In this document: positions 54,373-63,605 of the stretch, piece after piece
Layout of the letters: every line of letters begins with the position of its first letter
Numbering within the stretch: position 1 is the stretch's first letter
From: Sulfidibacter corallicola
GTDB taxonomy: Bacteria > Acidobacteriota > Holophagae > Acanthopleuribacterales > Acanthopleuribacteraceae
NCBI RefSeq assembly: GCF_017498545.1
Contig: NZ_CP071793.1
Coordinates: forward strand, 124,001-188,000
Direction of reading: 5' to 3'
Length of the DNA: 64,000 nucleotides
The notes under the pieces: model-generated
Told to the model about the DNA's origin: nothing
Seen by the model: only the letters and a program-made list of their open reading frames with translations
The model's database searches: none
Program-made: the position numbers and the translations under genes

Positions 54373-57100
54373 GGAATATGGTCGGTTTTGCCTGCTCTTT
54401 GGTGCTGCGACCATCGGTGGCGGCATGATCATGGGCGAGCTGTTCTTGCTCATGCGGATCCACTTCAACCCGATTCCGATTCTCATCGCATGTGCGCTGA
54501 TCGGCCTGGCCGCTGGCTACCTGGTCCTGTTCCAACACTACGGACCCTTTGTGGCCACCTGGCTGGCCCAGGTCTCCGAAACATCGCTGTCCCGATTCAC
54601 GGCGGACTTCCAGGAACAGCGATCCCCCAAAGGCGCGCCCTACCTTGTCACGCCGTCGGGACCGCGTTTCTTTTTCCGTTTGGTCCTCGATCCGGTCGAG
54701 TTCGACAAAACTCGAGAGACCCCGCCCCGCCTGGCGACCCTTCTCGAGACACTGAACCATTTCGAGTCGGTCAGCCTGCTCACCAAAAAGGTCGCCATCC
54801 GCCACACAGGCTATGCCTGTCATCAGACCGGGTTCCTGAGTGCGTTGATGCAGCGAGTGAACGAGACGTTGCCAACCCCACGCGAAGCGCTGGTGATCGA
54901 TGTTGCCGTCTCCGCCGAGCCGGACCAAATCGACAACGTGAACTTGTTCGGGCTGGCCCTGAAACCTTCCAAACCTGCGACGATGTACCACACCGCCACC
55001 CCCTTGCCCATGCAGGACTACCTGGGCGGGTTGGGAATGACTCACGGCGTGCGTCTTGTGACGAAGCCGGATACGGTGCCCTTTGTGCGGTGCATGGACG
55101 GCCGCCTTTGGACGGTGCTCGAATGTTCCGGGTTCCACGCAGCCGATCACGGCGACACGGGCTCGTTTGATCGACTGCAAAAGGCCTTGGATGCAGAGCT
55201 GGTGCTCTTCACCCACTATGCAATACCGTCCCCTGAAGAAGTACGCCGTGCTTCCGCCGTGAGTAGCCTGACCCAAATCGCGGCAGGTTGGTTCTTCCGT
55301 CACACTGCAAAGGATTTCGACCCTGCCACCTTGGAACACGCCTTGAGTGACTACCGCGATCGAGTCCAAAGCGCACCAACTCATTGCCCCCGCCAATTAC
55401 GTGGTTTGGTCCTCATTGGGCGCGAAATCCCATGGCAGAGCTTGGAAGGGATCCGCTATCAGTGCCGCGATAAGGTAGGCCTGGACGTGACGCCACTACC
55501 CGAAGGCGAGACCACCCGGGCGCTCTTGTCCCTGATTCCCGGTTGGGAAGGCGCCGCAGCGGGCCTCGGCCATCACAGCCTCGGTTTCAACGCCTGCCCT
55601 TCGGAGATCGTCACGTGGCTGAGCCAGGTGACCGGTTCGTGGGTCGGTGACCTCGGCCAACGCGCCTACCTGGTCATCGAAACACCCGATGGTAATTCGT
55701 TTTCCTGGAGCCCATGGCAGGACACGGCCTACAACTCGGTCGTGGTGGGCGAGACGGGTTCGGGCAAGAGCTTTCTTTTGAACATGAAGGTATTGGCCCA
55801 CGTGGCGTCGTCCCCAATGGCGCGCACGCTGTTGCTGGACTACGGCGAATCCTTTCTGAATCTGACCCGCCTGTGCGGTGGCCGGGTGATCGACAAACAC
55901 CAACGCGACCCTGTGACCGGAGAGGCTTACCGGTTTGCGCCGTTGGCCTGCCTCGGCGAGGATGCGGCCGACCTGCCTGCCGCGTCGCTGGACAGCCTTC
56001 TGGAGGACGCGGCCATTCTGACCATGGATTTGTGGCTGTACAAGGTGAATCTGGCCAACTTCGCCCCGCCGACCGACGAAGGGGGATTGCGCAACCTGTT
56101 TGACGGCCATTTCAAAGAGATGATTAAAGTTGCGGTACGCGCGTTCTCGTTCGATGGCGAGACTTTCGGACGCTGTCTCAACCACTGTGCGGCTTACCTC
56201 GACGCCCAAGACACACGGCTGCGTCACGAGACCACGCCTGACGCCGCCAACGAACGCGAAGCTGTGGCTCACCTGCGCCGAACCCTGAACGCTGTCCGCG
56301 CCTTGCGTCGTACCTATCTGGCCGAGTCGGCGACGGCCTTGCGGTTCGCGGACCCCGGGTCTTTCACCTATATCAACCTCGACGGATACCCGGACGCCGA
56401 AATTGCGGAACTGCTCCCAATTATGTTGATCAATGCGGCCCAACTCACCACGCGCACCGTGGGTGTGCCAACCCTGTTCCTCATCGACGAGTACAAGAAA
56501 CTGTGCGGATTCCAGGGTGGGGATTTGGTAGGGGACTTCGTGGAAGCCTATTTGAACATCGTCCGTAAGTACCACGTCGCCATGACGTTATCGTCCCAGC
56601 GAGTGGCGCACTTCTCGCCTGGTATTCTGGAGGCGACCCAAACCCACCTGGCACTGATTCAGGACATGACGGCCGCGCCGAGTGCGTGGCGGATCAAGGA
56701 CCCGACCCTGGTCCACCTGGCACGCGACGCTAGTCCGGCGGCGGATGTGGGGTACTCCACGGTGACGTTGGCCAAAAAGACCGGCAGTGGGTCACCGGTT
56801 CAGATCGGCGGTCGTCTTCGCGTGCCGCCCATCCTGGTGGAGCTGTTCGAATCCAACAAAAATCTGAAACGCCTGGCTGGCATCGTTGGTGACCGTTTGG
56901 GCGTGGCGACCCACCAGCTCGCACTCGCAGCCCAAAAAGGCGATGCCTATCGACCCATTGCTTCACCGGGTTGGTACAGAGCGTTGGCTGAAGCGTTCCC
57001 CGAGCAGGGCACCTGGTTACAGGAAGCCGCGCAGGTTCTTACCCCCGAAGGCATGCAGACGGGCAAAGCCCAGGGCTTTTTGGCGCGTACCCCTAGCTGA
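54359..57100 (+). CDS. VirB4/TraC-family conjugation ATPase
   Basis: This is a 913-residue protein from ATG 54359, with AGGGAG 5 nt upstream. Two N-terminal membrane helices (~12-60, ending YLVLFQHYGPF) are unusual for soluble TraC and recall VirB3-VirB4 fusions, though a separate VirB3-like gene precedes it. The C-terminal AAA domain has Walker A GETGSGKS (~463-470), TLLLDYGESFLNL, Walker B TLFLIDEYKK (~704-713) and MTLSSQRV (the conserved Gln motif). It powers pilus assembly and substrate transfer at the inner membrane. The next gene starts 49 nt downstream. Confidence 0.9.
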   Translation: MNSIKEYGRFCLLFGAATIGGGMIMGELFLLMRIHFNPIPILIACALIGLAAGYLVLFQHYGPFVATWLAQVSETSLSRFTADFQEQRSPKGAPYLVTPSGPRFFFRLVLDPVEFDKTRETPPRLATLLETLNHFESVSLLTKKVAIRHTGYACHQTGFLSALMQRVNETLPTPREALVIDVAVSAEPDQIDNVNLFGLALKPSKPATMYHTATPLPMQDYLGGLGMTHGVRLVTKPDTVPFVRCMDGRLWTVLECSGFHAADHGDTGSFDRLQKALDAELVLFTHYAIPSPEEVRRASAVSSLTQIAAGWFFRHTAKDFDPATLEHALSDYRDRVQSAPTHCPRQLRGLVLIGREIPWQSLEGIRYQCRDKVGLDVTPLPEGETTRALLSLIPGWEGAAAGLGHHSLGFNACPSEIVTWLSQVTGSWVGDLGQRAYLVIETPDGNSFSWSPWQDTAYNSVVVGETGSGKSFLLNMKVLAHVASSPMARTLLLDYGESFLNLTRLCGGRVIDKHQRDPVTGEAYRFAPLACLGEDAADLPAASLDSLLEDAAILTMDLWLYKVNLANFAPPTDEGGLRNLFDGHFKEMIKVAVRAFSFDGETFGRCLNHCAAYLDAQDTRLRHETTPDAANEREAVAHLRRTLNAVRALRRTYLAESATALRFADPGSFTYINLDGYPDAEIAELLPIMLINAAQLTTRTVGVPTLFLIDEYKKLCGFQGGDLVGDFVEAYLNIVRKYHVAMTLSSQRVAHFSPGILEATQTHLALIQDMTAAPSAWRIKDPTLVHLARDASPAADVGYSTVTLAKKTGSGSPVQIGGRLRVPPILVELFESNKNLKRLAGIVGDRLGVATHQLALAAQKGDAYRPIASPGWYRALAEAFPEQGTWLQEAAQVLTPEGMQTGKAQGFLARTPS

Positions 57101-57148
57101 TCCTCCGATCCCCGAACCCATACCTCTGAATAGAATAGGAGCCCTCTC

Positions 57149-57652
57149 ATGAAATTGACGGTTGCAGCGGGATTCGTGTGCCTGCTTTCCACCCTCCACT
57201 TGGCCCTGACGCTTTTCGCGCTCGCGCAGCATGTCCCCCAAACCGAATCGATGAGTGTGCTGGACCCGGCCCGCCATGTCGCCAACCAGGCTGCGCACCT
57301 ACCCGACGCGCCGCAGGCCCGCGATTTGGGGTTGAAAGAAGCACTCCGCCTCCATTTCCGCTGGGGTCGGTATCGATCCCAACCACCTGAATTCGTGAAT
57401 GCCCGAGCATCGGCCTACTGGATTCAGGCGGTCATGGACGAGGCCTGCAAGCCGCTGGTCGGCAGTCAGGTGACCGTGACCCGCGTCGTATGGGGCGCCA
57501 ATTATGCCAAGGTTGCCTTCCGCGATCACCCGCAATGGCTGCAACTCAACTTTTGGGCGATCGAGCAAGGTCCTCAGTCTTCAGAGAACCCGACCGGTTG
57601 GCGGTTCAGCGCTCGGATCAGTCTGATCGACGCGCGCGGGGTGACCCTATGA
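57149..57652 (+). CDS. VirB8/TraE-like membrane protein, first copy
   Basis: This is a 167-residue protein from ATG 57149, after ATAGGAG. One N-terminal helix (VAAGFVCLLSTLHLALTLFAL) is followed by an extracytoplasmic domain with beta strands near the end (VTVTRVVWGANYAKVAFRD, WRFSARISLIDARG). This shape, and the stop-start ATGA overlap with a second protein of the same build, suggest a TraE/VirB8-type structural subunit bridging the inner membrane and the periplasmic core. Sequence evidence alone is weak. Confidence 0.5.
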   Translation: MKLTVAAGFVCLLSTLHLALTLFALAQHVPQTESMSVLDPARHVANQAAHLPDAPQARDLGLKEALRLHFRWGRYRSQPPEFVNARASAYWIQAVMDEACKPLVGSQVTVTRVVWGANYAKVAFRDHPQWLQLNFWAIEQGPQSSENPTGWRFSARISLIDARGVTL

Positions 57653-58245
57653 GTTCTCTGCGCCATGAGCGCTTCCAACTGGGTCTCATGGGCTTCGCGG
57701 CAGCGGTGATCCTGGGCGCGGCGCTGGTCCAAGTTCAGGCGATCCGCAATTTGCCGGTGCTTCTTCTCGACGAGGCCCGCGACCTGCCGATCTTGGCCGA
57801 GGCCGAGACCGGCATCGATGCCCAGTACACCCGCTGCAAAGCGGTCCTCCTGGCCTTGGGTGGTGTGCTCGCCGCGGTCCCACCTTACGAGGACCCCACC
57901 CGGGCGGAAGCCGCCCTATCCGCCTGGACCCACAACGAGACGTTGATGCGTCGGCTCCAAAGCTACCGCCACAAGCTTTCGGCCGCGCTCCCCGACGAAC
58001 CGCGCCGGGTGCTGATGCGCACCGACCCCAAGCAACACATCCAAATCTTCCGCACGCACGAGAGTGGGTTCACCGCCAACGTGACCTTCACCGTCGTGCG
58101 CGAATCCGATCACCGCGAGTGGTTCACCTGCCACTTTGAAGTCCGCCTGGACCGCGCCGACGTGACCCTCGCCAACCCGATGGGCTTTGCCCTCACCTAC
58201 GTGAAACCGCTCGATCATGTCAACTTTTGGGAGGAAACCCCATGA
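57649..58245 (+). CDS. VirB8/TraE-like membrane protein, second copy
   Basis: This is a 198-residue protein whose ATG at 57649 overlaps the previous stop (ATGA). Helix 1 is LGLMGFAAAVILGAALVQVQA. The periplasmic part has a helical first half (CKAVLLALGGVLAAVP, ETLMRRLQSYRHKLS) and a beta-rich end (ESGFTANVTFTVVRES, WFTCHFEVRLDRADVT, GFALTYVKPL). That fold order matches the NTF2-like VirB8/TraE domain. It overlaps the VirB9-like gene, also by 4 nt, so the subunits are translationally coupled. Confidence 0.6.
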   Translation: MSSLRHERFQLGLMGFAAAVILGAALVQVQAIRNLPVLLLDEARDLPILAEAETGIDAQYTRCKAVLLALGGVLAAVPPYEDPTRAEAALSAWTHNETLMRRLQSYRHKLSAALPDEPRRVLMRTDPKQHIQIFRTHESGFTANVTFTVVRESDHREWFTCHFEVRLDRADVTLANPMGFALTYVKPLDHVNFWEETP

Positions 58246-59210
58246 CCCCGACTTTGCTTTGCCTGCTGACTCTGGCTTTCAGCCCCAACGTCACCGTCAC
58301 CGACTCGGCCCACACGGTCGAAGTCAACCCCGTGCAACAACGCGCGGCGGTTCATTTCAAAGTCCACCCGGATCGACCCACCCTTGTGACGTTCAGCCGT
58401 CTGCCCGATCCACGGCTCATCGCCGGGAACGAGAGCCACTGGTACGTCACGACCCCGGCCCAGGGCTTGCCGAAGAACATGGTCCACCTCAAGCCGAAAC
58501 TGCGAGAGGGCGGCCTGCTCAACAACATCCACGTGATGTTCAAGGGCTACCCGGTTGAACTAGTCTTCGAATCCACACTCGATCCCAAGCAGGCATCCAG
58601 CCAGGTCCAGGTGGTGATCGTGGGCGTCGAGGCCCGCGAGGAGGTGGCCTTCGAGGAGCACCAACCGGAAATCGTCTCATTGCAGGAACCCGAGGAGGTG
58701 CCCGAGATGGGATCAACCACACCGGCCCTGACCGATCTTTTTCCAGCACTCGGCCTCGAAAAGAAATCGTCGACGGCTCCGACCGAGAACGCTCCGACCC
58801 AACCCGCTGGACCTCAGCCGACCCCTCACACGGTGGAGGACGACGAAACCAAGGATGCCGAGCAGGGTGACCCGCAAGCCAAGCCCATCAAGTGGCGTCA
58901 AAAAGAGACCCGCTACGGCACAGTTCGCTGGACGGTCAAGGGGACCACGCCCGCAGTCACGTTCCAAGCGCGACCGGACATGGCCGAGCTGTACAGCCTG
59001 GAAGTGGTCCGTGGCAAGAAAACGTTTCTGACCCGGCACATGCGTTATGCCGAACCGCTGGCGGTCCACCCCGAGCCCTACGTCGGCCAAAACCACGTCC
59101 TGACCTTCAAACGTGTCCATCTCGCGCCGCGAGAGGGCTACTATCTGCGGCTATTTTTCGCCGGGTCCCGCGATCCCGTGTACATCAAGCTGCATGGGGT
59201 CAGGGGGTAA
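58242..59210 (+). CDS. VirB9/TraK-like secreted core protein
   Basis: This is a 322-residue protein from ATG 58242, after GGGAGG. A short signal peptide (MTPTLLCLLTLAFSPN) leads to a beta-rich N-terminal domain (VTVTDSAHTVEVNP ... VQVVIVGVEA), a long disordered acidic and Pro-rich linker (~130-215), and a second beta domain (VRWTVKGTTPAVTFQARPDM ... YIKLHGVRG). TraK/VirB9 proteins have the same two beta domains and form the outer-membrane core ring with VirB10. Its place directly before the VirB10-like gene supports this. The linker is longer than usual. Confidence 0.6.
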   Translation: MTPTLLCLLTLAFSPNVTVTDSAHTVEVNPVQQRAAVHFKVHPDRPTLVTFSRLPDPRLIAGNESHWYVTTPAQGLPKNMVHLKPKLREGGLLNNIHVMFKGYPVELVFESTLDPKQASSQVQVVIVGVEAREEVAFEEHQPEIVSLQEPEEVPEMGSTTPALTDLFPALGLEKKSSTAPTENAPTQPAGPQPTPHTVEDDETKDAEQGDPQAKPIKWRQKETRYGTVRWTVKGTTPAVTFQARPDMAELYSLEVVRGKKTFLTRHMRYAEPLAVHPEPYVGQNHVLTFKRVHLAPREGYYLRLFFAGSRDPVYIKLHGVRG

Positions 59211-59213
59211 GGA

Positions 59214-60524
59214 TTGAACACCATCAAGAAATGGATGCAGACCTTTCAGACCAAATCATGGGACCGGCGGCTCATCGCGCTGGTGGCGATCGTGCTGTTG
59301 CTGGTGGCGGCCTTGTACGCCGCGTTCAAGCCACCCCACCGGTTGCCCATCCAGGAACCCGCCGTCAGCACGGTGGGCGAACCCGAAACGGTCTTGCCCG
59401 TGCGACCCGGATTGCCGACTTCACCGGTTCGGCCTGCACAACCTGTCGATTTGATCCCGCCGAATCTCATCGCTGCCGACCGGCCGGTTCAGGTCGAAGA
59501 CGCCTCTGACCCCGGTCCGCATCGTGAACAGCCAGGGGCGACCCAACTCCCCAAGGAGAAAGACTTGAAGCAACAAGCTTTGGCAACGCTGGCTGCACGC
59601 GAAGAAGCGCCGGCCGTCTTGACCCCTTCCGAATTGAACGAGGCCATCGCCGAGCTTGCCCGTCGCAACGGTGCCGAGCCCAACGAGGTCGAGGTAGATA
59701 TCGAAGGCTATGAAGCGTCGACCCCCGACCTCTTTTCCTTGGCAGAGGGAACCGATCCCGTCGCGGAACCTGCCAGACGCGTGGCACCCAAAATGACCAA
59801 AGCGCCGGTGTTCGGCTGGGTCGCGCCAAAAGAGGCGAGTCGCTTTCATTTTGGCCAAAGTCTACCGGCGCGTCTGCTCTCGGATGTGGTGGCGACGGAG
59901 GGCGTCACCCATGCCATCGCGCAGGTGTTCGACCCGTTGACCAACCGGTCGTTGGGGTTGACGCTCCTACGCGTGACCAAGGCAACCGACGCGGCCCGCA
60001 TCGGATTGGAGGGCACCCGCATCGTCGACCCCGATGGGCACGAGATCTATGGTCGGTTCGCCGCCTTCCGTGAGGACGGCGCCGAAGGCCTCATTGGCCG
60101 CACCAAAATTCATGTGGCGCGTCACCTCGGCTTGCGCCTCTACCGAACCGCGCTTGGGGTGCTTCCCCTGCATGCGGCATCCGATGACAGCTTGGCCTCA
60201 GTCATCGCAACGGAATCAGGGACCTCCATTCTCGACGACCTGGCCGGTGAGATCGGCGATGAGGGCCTGCCACGCACCGTCTTCCTGCCACGTGGCACCC
60301 GCTTCCGCTTGGTGTTCCTCGGTGCAGCCTCGGTGGACGAAGCCCTGACCGGTACAGCCGAAACGGCCTTGTCGTTTCCGGGTTCGGGCAGCATGCCTGA
60401 ACCCGAAGCGCGAGAAAAAGCGCTCGGTGCCTATATGCGTCGATTGGCGACTTCGGCCAAGGGCAAGGCCCCTTCGTTGGAGGCATTCTTGTCGGACCCC
60501 GGGTATCTCCAGGAGCTGAACTGA
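59214..60524 (+). CDS. VirB10/TraB-like core protein
   Basis: This is a 436-residue protein from TTG 59214, with AGGGGG upstream. It has a short cytoplasmic start, one helix (LIALVAIVLLLVAALYAAF, ~21-39), a Pro-rich spacer (~43-110) and a C-terminal beta-barrel-type domain (~200-400) with FHFGQSLPARLLSDVVAT, GTRIVDPDGHEIYGRF and FLPRGTRFRLVFLG, the order seen in VirB10/TraB. It spans from the inner to the outer membrane and senses ATPase energy. Its stop overlaps the next ATG (TGATG). Confidence 0.75.
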   Translation: MNTIKKWMQTFQTKSWDRRLIALVAIVLLLVAALYAAFKPPHRLPIQEPAVSTVGEPETVLPVRPGLPTSPVRPAQPVDLIPPNLIAADRPVQVEDASDPGPHREQPGATQLPKEKDLKQQALATLAAREEAPAVLTPSELNEAIAELARRNGAEPNEVEVDIEGYEASTPDLFSLAEGTDPVAEPARRVAPKMTKAPVFGWVAPKEASRFHFGQSLPARLLSDVVATEGVTHAIAQVFDPLTNRSLGLTLLRVTKATDAARIGLEGTRIVDPDGHEIYGRFAAFREDGAEGLIGRTKIHVARHLGLRLYRTALGVLPLHAASDDSLASVIATESGTSILDDLAGEIGDEGLPRTVFLPRGTRFRLVFLGAASVDEALTGTAETALSFPGSGSMPEPEAREKALGAYMRRLATSAKGKAPSLEAFLSDPGYLQELN

Positions 60525-62104
60525 TGGGACTATTTCTGCTTTTCTGGTGGCTTCAAGTCAAGTCGCCGGCCCCCTGGGATGACGCGCACGTGCTTCAGGT
60601 GCTCTGGCAACAGAAGGGCGCTGAGGCCGAATGGATGCGAGCCTATCTCACGGGACAATGGTCGCTCCACGATCTGCGTGCTGCTGCGGTTCGTCGCTCA
60701 GTCCCAGAGCGGAGTCTTCCCAAACGCGGCGACGGCGGCCTTCCCGATGTGGCCATTCCCGAAGGGAGTGCGATGGGGTTCTATGGCGGCGACGCCCTGT
60801 GCGACGGACCCGGCGTTCCCATGGCTCACCCGTTTCTCATTCCGAGCTACATCACCATCCTCTACCAGCGTCTGGTCTACGACCCTGGTGTGGCGGCTTG
60901 GACCGATGAGCGACACGGTGTCGACGGGGATGTAGGTGTGGTGTATCGGGGTTTCGTCCAGCGCATTTGGGGGCATGGGTTTTTCATCGAGATGGAGACC
61001 GACCCGTTGGGTGGTGTCCACCAACGGGTCGATCTGATCCATTTCCGTGAGGAGGATTGCCACCCCGATCCACTGATCGAAATCCCCTGCATTCGTGACA
61101 AATCCTTGTATACCTTTACGTGGGCGGTGCGCGACGGCACCTACCAAATCCGTCGGGCCAAACCAGGTTGGCGCGACGTGCCCCAGTTGACCGATTTCTA
61201 CGTACCCGCACAGCACGTCCAGGTGGCGGGCACCCCGTGCATCGAGATGCGGGCACTTCAGGGCATCGATGCAGGCTATTACGAGGGGTCAAACTCGATC
61301 TGGACCACCGCACCGGATTTCCCCTTCACCCCCTGCGGCGACTTTCCATTCGACCTGTTCCACCTGATCACCCAGCGACGGTGGAACCCCTGGCCCGGTT
61401 CGGGCATGCCGCTGCTTTCCTTCACGGCAGCCAACCCAACCGATAAGCAGCGAGACCGCACGATGGCCGACTTCGAGGTAGCTCGGGCTCCGACCGCCTT
61501 GGACGAGGAAGCCGGGTTCGATCCCGAACTGCTCGGTGCTGACCGACACACTCAGCTCTTAGATACGGACGATTATGCGCAACGGGCCACCCGAGAGGCA
61601 CGGGCACGGCTGGCCCAACTGGAGGCAGAGCTCATGCAACTCGGTGAGTCGTTCCCGGACTCCCCACTGGCCGGATTCGCCAGGTTTGCAAGCCGGAACG
61701 TGGATCCTGACCATGTGCTGTACCTCTACGATCTGGCCGACGCCGATCAGCTCACGACGTTGCGCGAGATGTTCCCCGCCTGGGTCGGGGAAACCATCCT
61801 GGGCAAACCCGATCGGGGGTTCACCCACGAAGTTGCGGTTTGGTTCGACGTCGACTGGCGCCCACCCTGGGAGTCGGAACAGTACGAGGTCGCGTTCAAC
61901 CATCCCAACGAGATCATTCCGTATCTGGACAACCTCGATGCGGAGCTGGTCGCGCAAGGGGAGCAGACCAAAGCGATCGTGACCACAACGGATCTGGTCG
62001 ATCGCTACGACGATACCCAACGTGCCTCGGGTTGGCCTCAATGGGGCTGGCCCGACATCGAGAACCCAGACACCTACTGGACCATCTACCTCACCTGGCG
62101 GTAG
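60524..62104 (+). CDS. Unrecognised exported protein of the T4SS operon
   Basis: This is a 526-residue protein starting inside the VirB10-like stop (TGATG). The first residues (MGLFLLFWWLQVKS) could be a signal anchor. It is Trp- and Asp-rich, with five scattered cysteines in a central part (CDGPG, CHPDP, IPCIRD, TPCIEM, TPCGDF), which suggests periplasmic disulfides. A helical stretch near 345-375 (RATREARARLAQLEAELMQL) is followed by a C-terminal domain with WFDVDWRPPWESEQYEV. Cysteine-rich periplasmic factors such as TraU, TraW and TraN occupy this part of F-type operons, but no specific similarity is visible. Confidence 0.65.
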   Translation: MGLFLLFWWLQVKSPAPWDDAHVLQVLWQQKGAEAEWMRAYLTGQWSLHDLRAAAVRRSVPERSLPKRGDGGLPDVAIPEGSAMGFYGGDALCDGPGVPMAHPFLIPSYITILYQRLVYDPGVAAWTDERHGVDGDVGVVYRGFVQRIWGHGFFIEMETDPLGGVHQRVDLIHFREEDCHPDPLIEIPCIRDKSLYTFTWAVRDGTYQIRRAKPGWRDVPQLTDFYVPAQHVQVAGTPCIEMRALQGIDAGYYEGSNSIWTTAPDFPFTPCGDFPFDLFHLITQRRWNPWPGSGMPLLSFTAANPTDKQRDRTMADFEVARAPTALDEEAGFDPELLGADRHTQLLDTDDYAQRATREARARLAQLEAELMQLGESFPDSPLAGFARFASRNVDPDHVLYLYDLADADQLTTLREMFPAWVGETILGKPDRGFTHEVAVWFDVDWRPPWESEQYEVAFNHPNEIIPYLDNLDAELVAQGEQTKAIVTTTDLVDRYDDTQRASGWPQWGWPDIENPDTYWTIYLTWR

Positions 62105-62237
62105 CAACACTGCTGCCGTCTCCCATCCCGCAAACCGTCCATCCGCCTGACGACCGAATCACCTGGTCGCACTGGGACCGGTGCGCTCTGTACTCGGCCC
62201 CATCCATTGCTCACAACGCAAGCAAAAGGAGGACTCT

Positions 62238-63218
62238 ATTCCAAACGTGATTGAACACCTGTTTCAACCTGCCGGATCCCTGTTGCTACTCACCACCGTG
62301 GCTACGGGATTCGCCTGGTATCGCAATGCCCTGGACATGCGCAGGGCGTGGCTCTGGACGATGTTTTTGAGCCTGTTTGCATTCAACTGGCATGTCTGGT
62401 TGGTTTTCTTGGAACCCCCAACCGTGCTCGACAACCCCTTCCAGTTCATTCAAGGCGCGCAACCCAACCCAATCGCCCGCTACCTCTGGCTGTGGATCAA
62501 ATACATCTGCTACACCCTGGGCGGTGCCGCCGGCTCGACCGGGGCCATTTTCGGCATTGGCGGGTTCTGGATCGGGCGGCAGGACCTGATGAAGCAAGGC
62601 GTGATCTCGGCGATTGCGGGCTTTGCGTTCATTCTCGTCATCCCCTTCGTGCGCATGGTATTCGGCTCGTGGATAACGTTTGCGGAGCAGCAACCCTACT
62701 TGCCGGAGGTGCAAGCACGCATGCCGGTGGTCGCAGAGCCGGTTTCGGAAGCGTGGGTGTCGGATCTCGAATGGTTGGTCGCAAAACGACGCGACGCCGG
62801 GAACCATAAGGACCCGCGTAAGCCCGGTGGACCTCGCCTTGCCATGGGCCGCAACAGCGGGAACCACAAGGACCCCCGCAAACCCGGTGGACCTCGCCTC
62901 GCCATGGGCCGCAACAGCGGGAACCACAAGGACCCCCGCAAACCCGGTGGACCTCGCCTCGCCATGGGCCGCAACAGCGGGAACCACAAAGATCCCCGCA
63001 AACCCGGTGGACCTCGCCTCGCCATGGGCCGCAACAGCGGGAACCACAAGGACCCTCGCAAGCCCGGTGGACCTCGCCTCACCATGGGCCGCAACAGCGG
63101 AGACCACAAAGATCCACGAAAACCCAGTGACTATCCCGCCACTGCATGCCGTAAGCACGGTGGCTGCATCATAAATCCCTTTGACCGAGCAGGTAGGCCC
63201 CATGCCTTCGGTGTCTGA
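62238..63218 (+). CDS. Multi-spanning membrane protein with repeat tail
   Basis: The start is uncertain. GGAGG at 62228-62232 is spaced 5 nt from an ATT at 62238 and 14 nt from a GTG at 62247; either gives about 325 residues. About four membrane helices are visible (LLLLTTVATGFAW, LWTMFLSLFAFNWHVWLVFL, ICYTLGGAAGSTGAIFGIGGFWIG, VISAIAGFAFILVIPFV). The C-terminal ~110 residues are a basic tail of five 20-residue repeats (GNHKDPRKPGGPRLAMGRNS) plus a partial sixth. Small polytopic T4SS subunits include VirB6-like proteins, but the tail is unlike anything I know. The 133 nt before it hold no gene. Confidence 0.65.
   Translation: MPNVIEHLFQPAGSLLLLTTVATGFAWYRNALDMRRAWLWTMFLSLFAFNWHVWLVFLEPPTVLDNPFQFIQGAQPNPIARYLWLWIKYICYTLGGAAGSTGAIFGIGGFWIGRQDLMKQGVISAIAGFAFILVIPFVRMVFGSWITFAEQQPYLPEVQARMPVVAEPVSEAWVSDLEWLVAKRRDAGNHKDPRKPGGPRLAMGRNSGNHKDPRKPGGPRLAMGRNSGNHKDPRKPGGPRLAMGRNSGNHKDPRKPGGPRLAMGRNSGNHKDPRKPGGPRLTMGRNSGDHKDPRKPSDYPATACRKHGGCIINPFDRAGRPHAFGV
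62799..63135 (+). repeat. Five 60-bp tandem repeats plus partial sixth
   Basis: Units start at 62799, 62859, 62919, 62979 and 63039, with a degenerate partial unit at 63099. Units 2 and 3 are identical as read, and the others differ at a few mostly silent positions. The period is a multiple of three, so copy number can change without breaking the reading frame. It is coding and contiguous, not a CRISPR array. Confidence 0.95.
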
Positions 63219-63597
63219 CCGGCCACGATCCCCTTCGCGTGACCGCGGCCCGCGAGCGATCGATCGCTGGAAGCCGCAACACCAAGAATCGGGGAAGGAA
63301 GGTGATACCAAGCCAAAGCCACCCGCTGGGCTTGCCCACTTCGAGTTCCTTTTGGAACAGGGCCGATTGCCACCCTATCTCCAGCTCATCGAAGACCTTC
63401 CCCAAGTCTGCGATGCCCCTCCAACCCCCTGGGCGGTACAGGCCCGCCGTGAATGGCCCAAAGTCGCCAAACGGCTCTCACTCCCGGTCGGCAAGCACGC
63501 AGCCAACACCGAACAGGGCATCATCATCCGCATCCAACACCACCTGATCGCCTTTGACCTCGATGCCCTTTGGCGTCACCTCAACCTCTTTTATTAG
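63202..63597 (+). CDS. Hypothetical protein
   Basis: This is a 131-residue soluble protein. I choose ATG 63202, which overlaps the end of the preceding gene by 17 nt; an upstream TTG at 63181 is the alternative. A disordered Arg/Pro/Lys-rich N terminus is followed by a helical part (HFEFLLEQGRLPPYLQLIEDLP, AVQARREWPKVAKRLSLP) and a short ending DLDALWRHLNLFY. There is no membrane segment. It is unrecognised and belongs to the operon by spacing. Confidence 0.6.
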   Translation: MPSVSDRPRSPSRDRGPRAIDRWKPQHQESGKEGDTKPKPPAGLAHFEFLLEQGRLPPYLQLIEDLPQVCDAPPTPWAVQARREWPKVAKRLSLPVGKHAANTEQGIIIRIQHHLIAFDLDALWRHLNLFY

Positions 63598-63605
63598 GAG
63601 TCCCC

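Noticed and set aside
62799..63135. CRISPR array
   Set aside because: The 60-bp units are contiguous with no spacers and are coding in frame.
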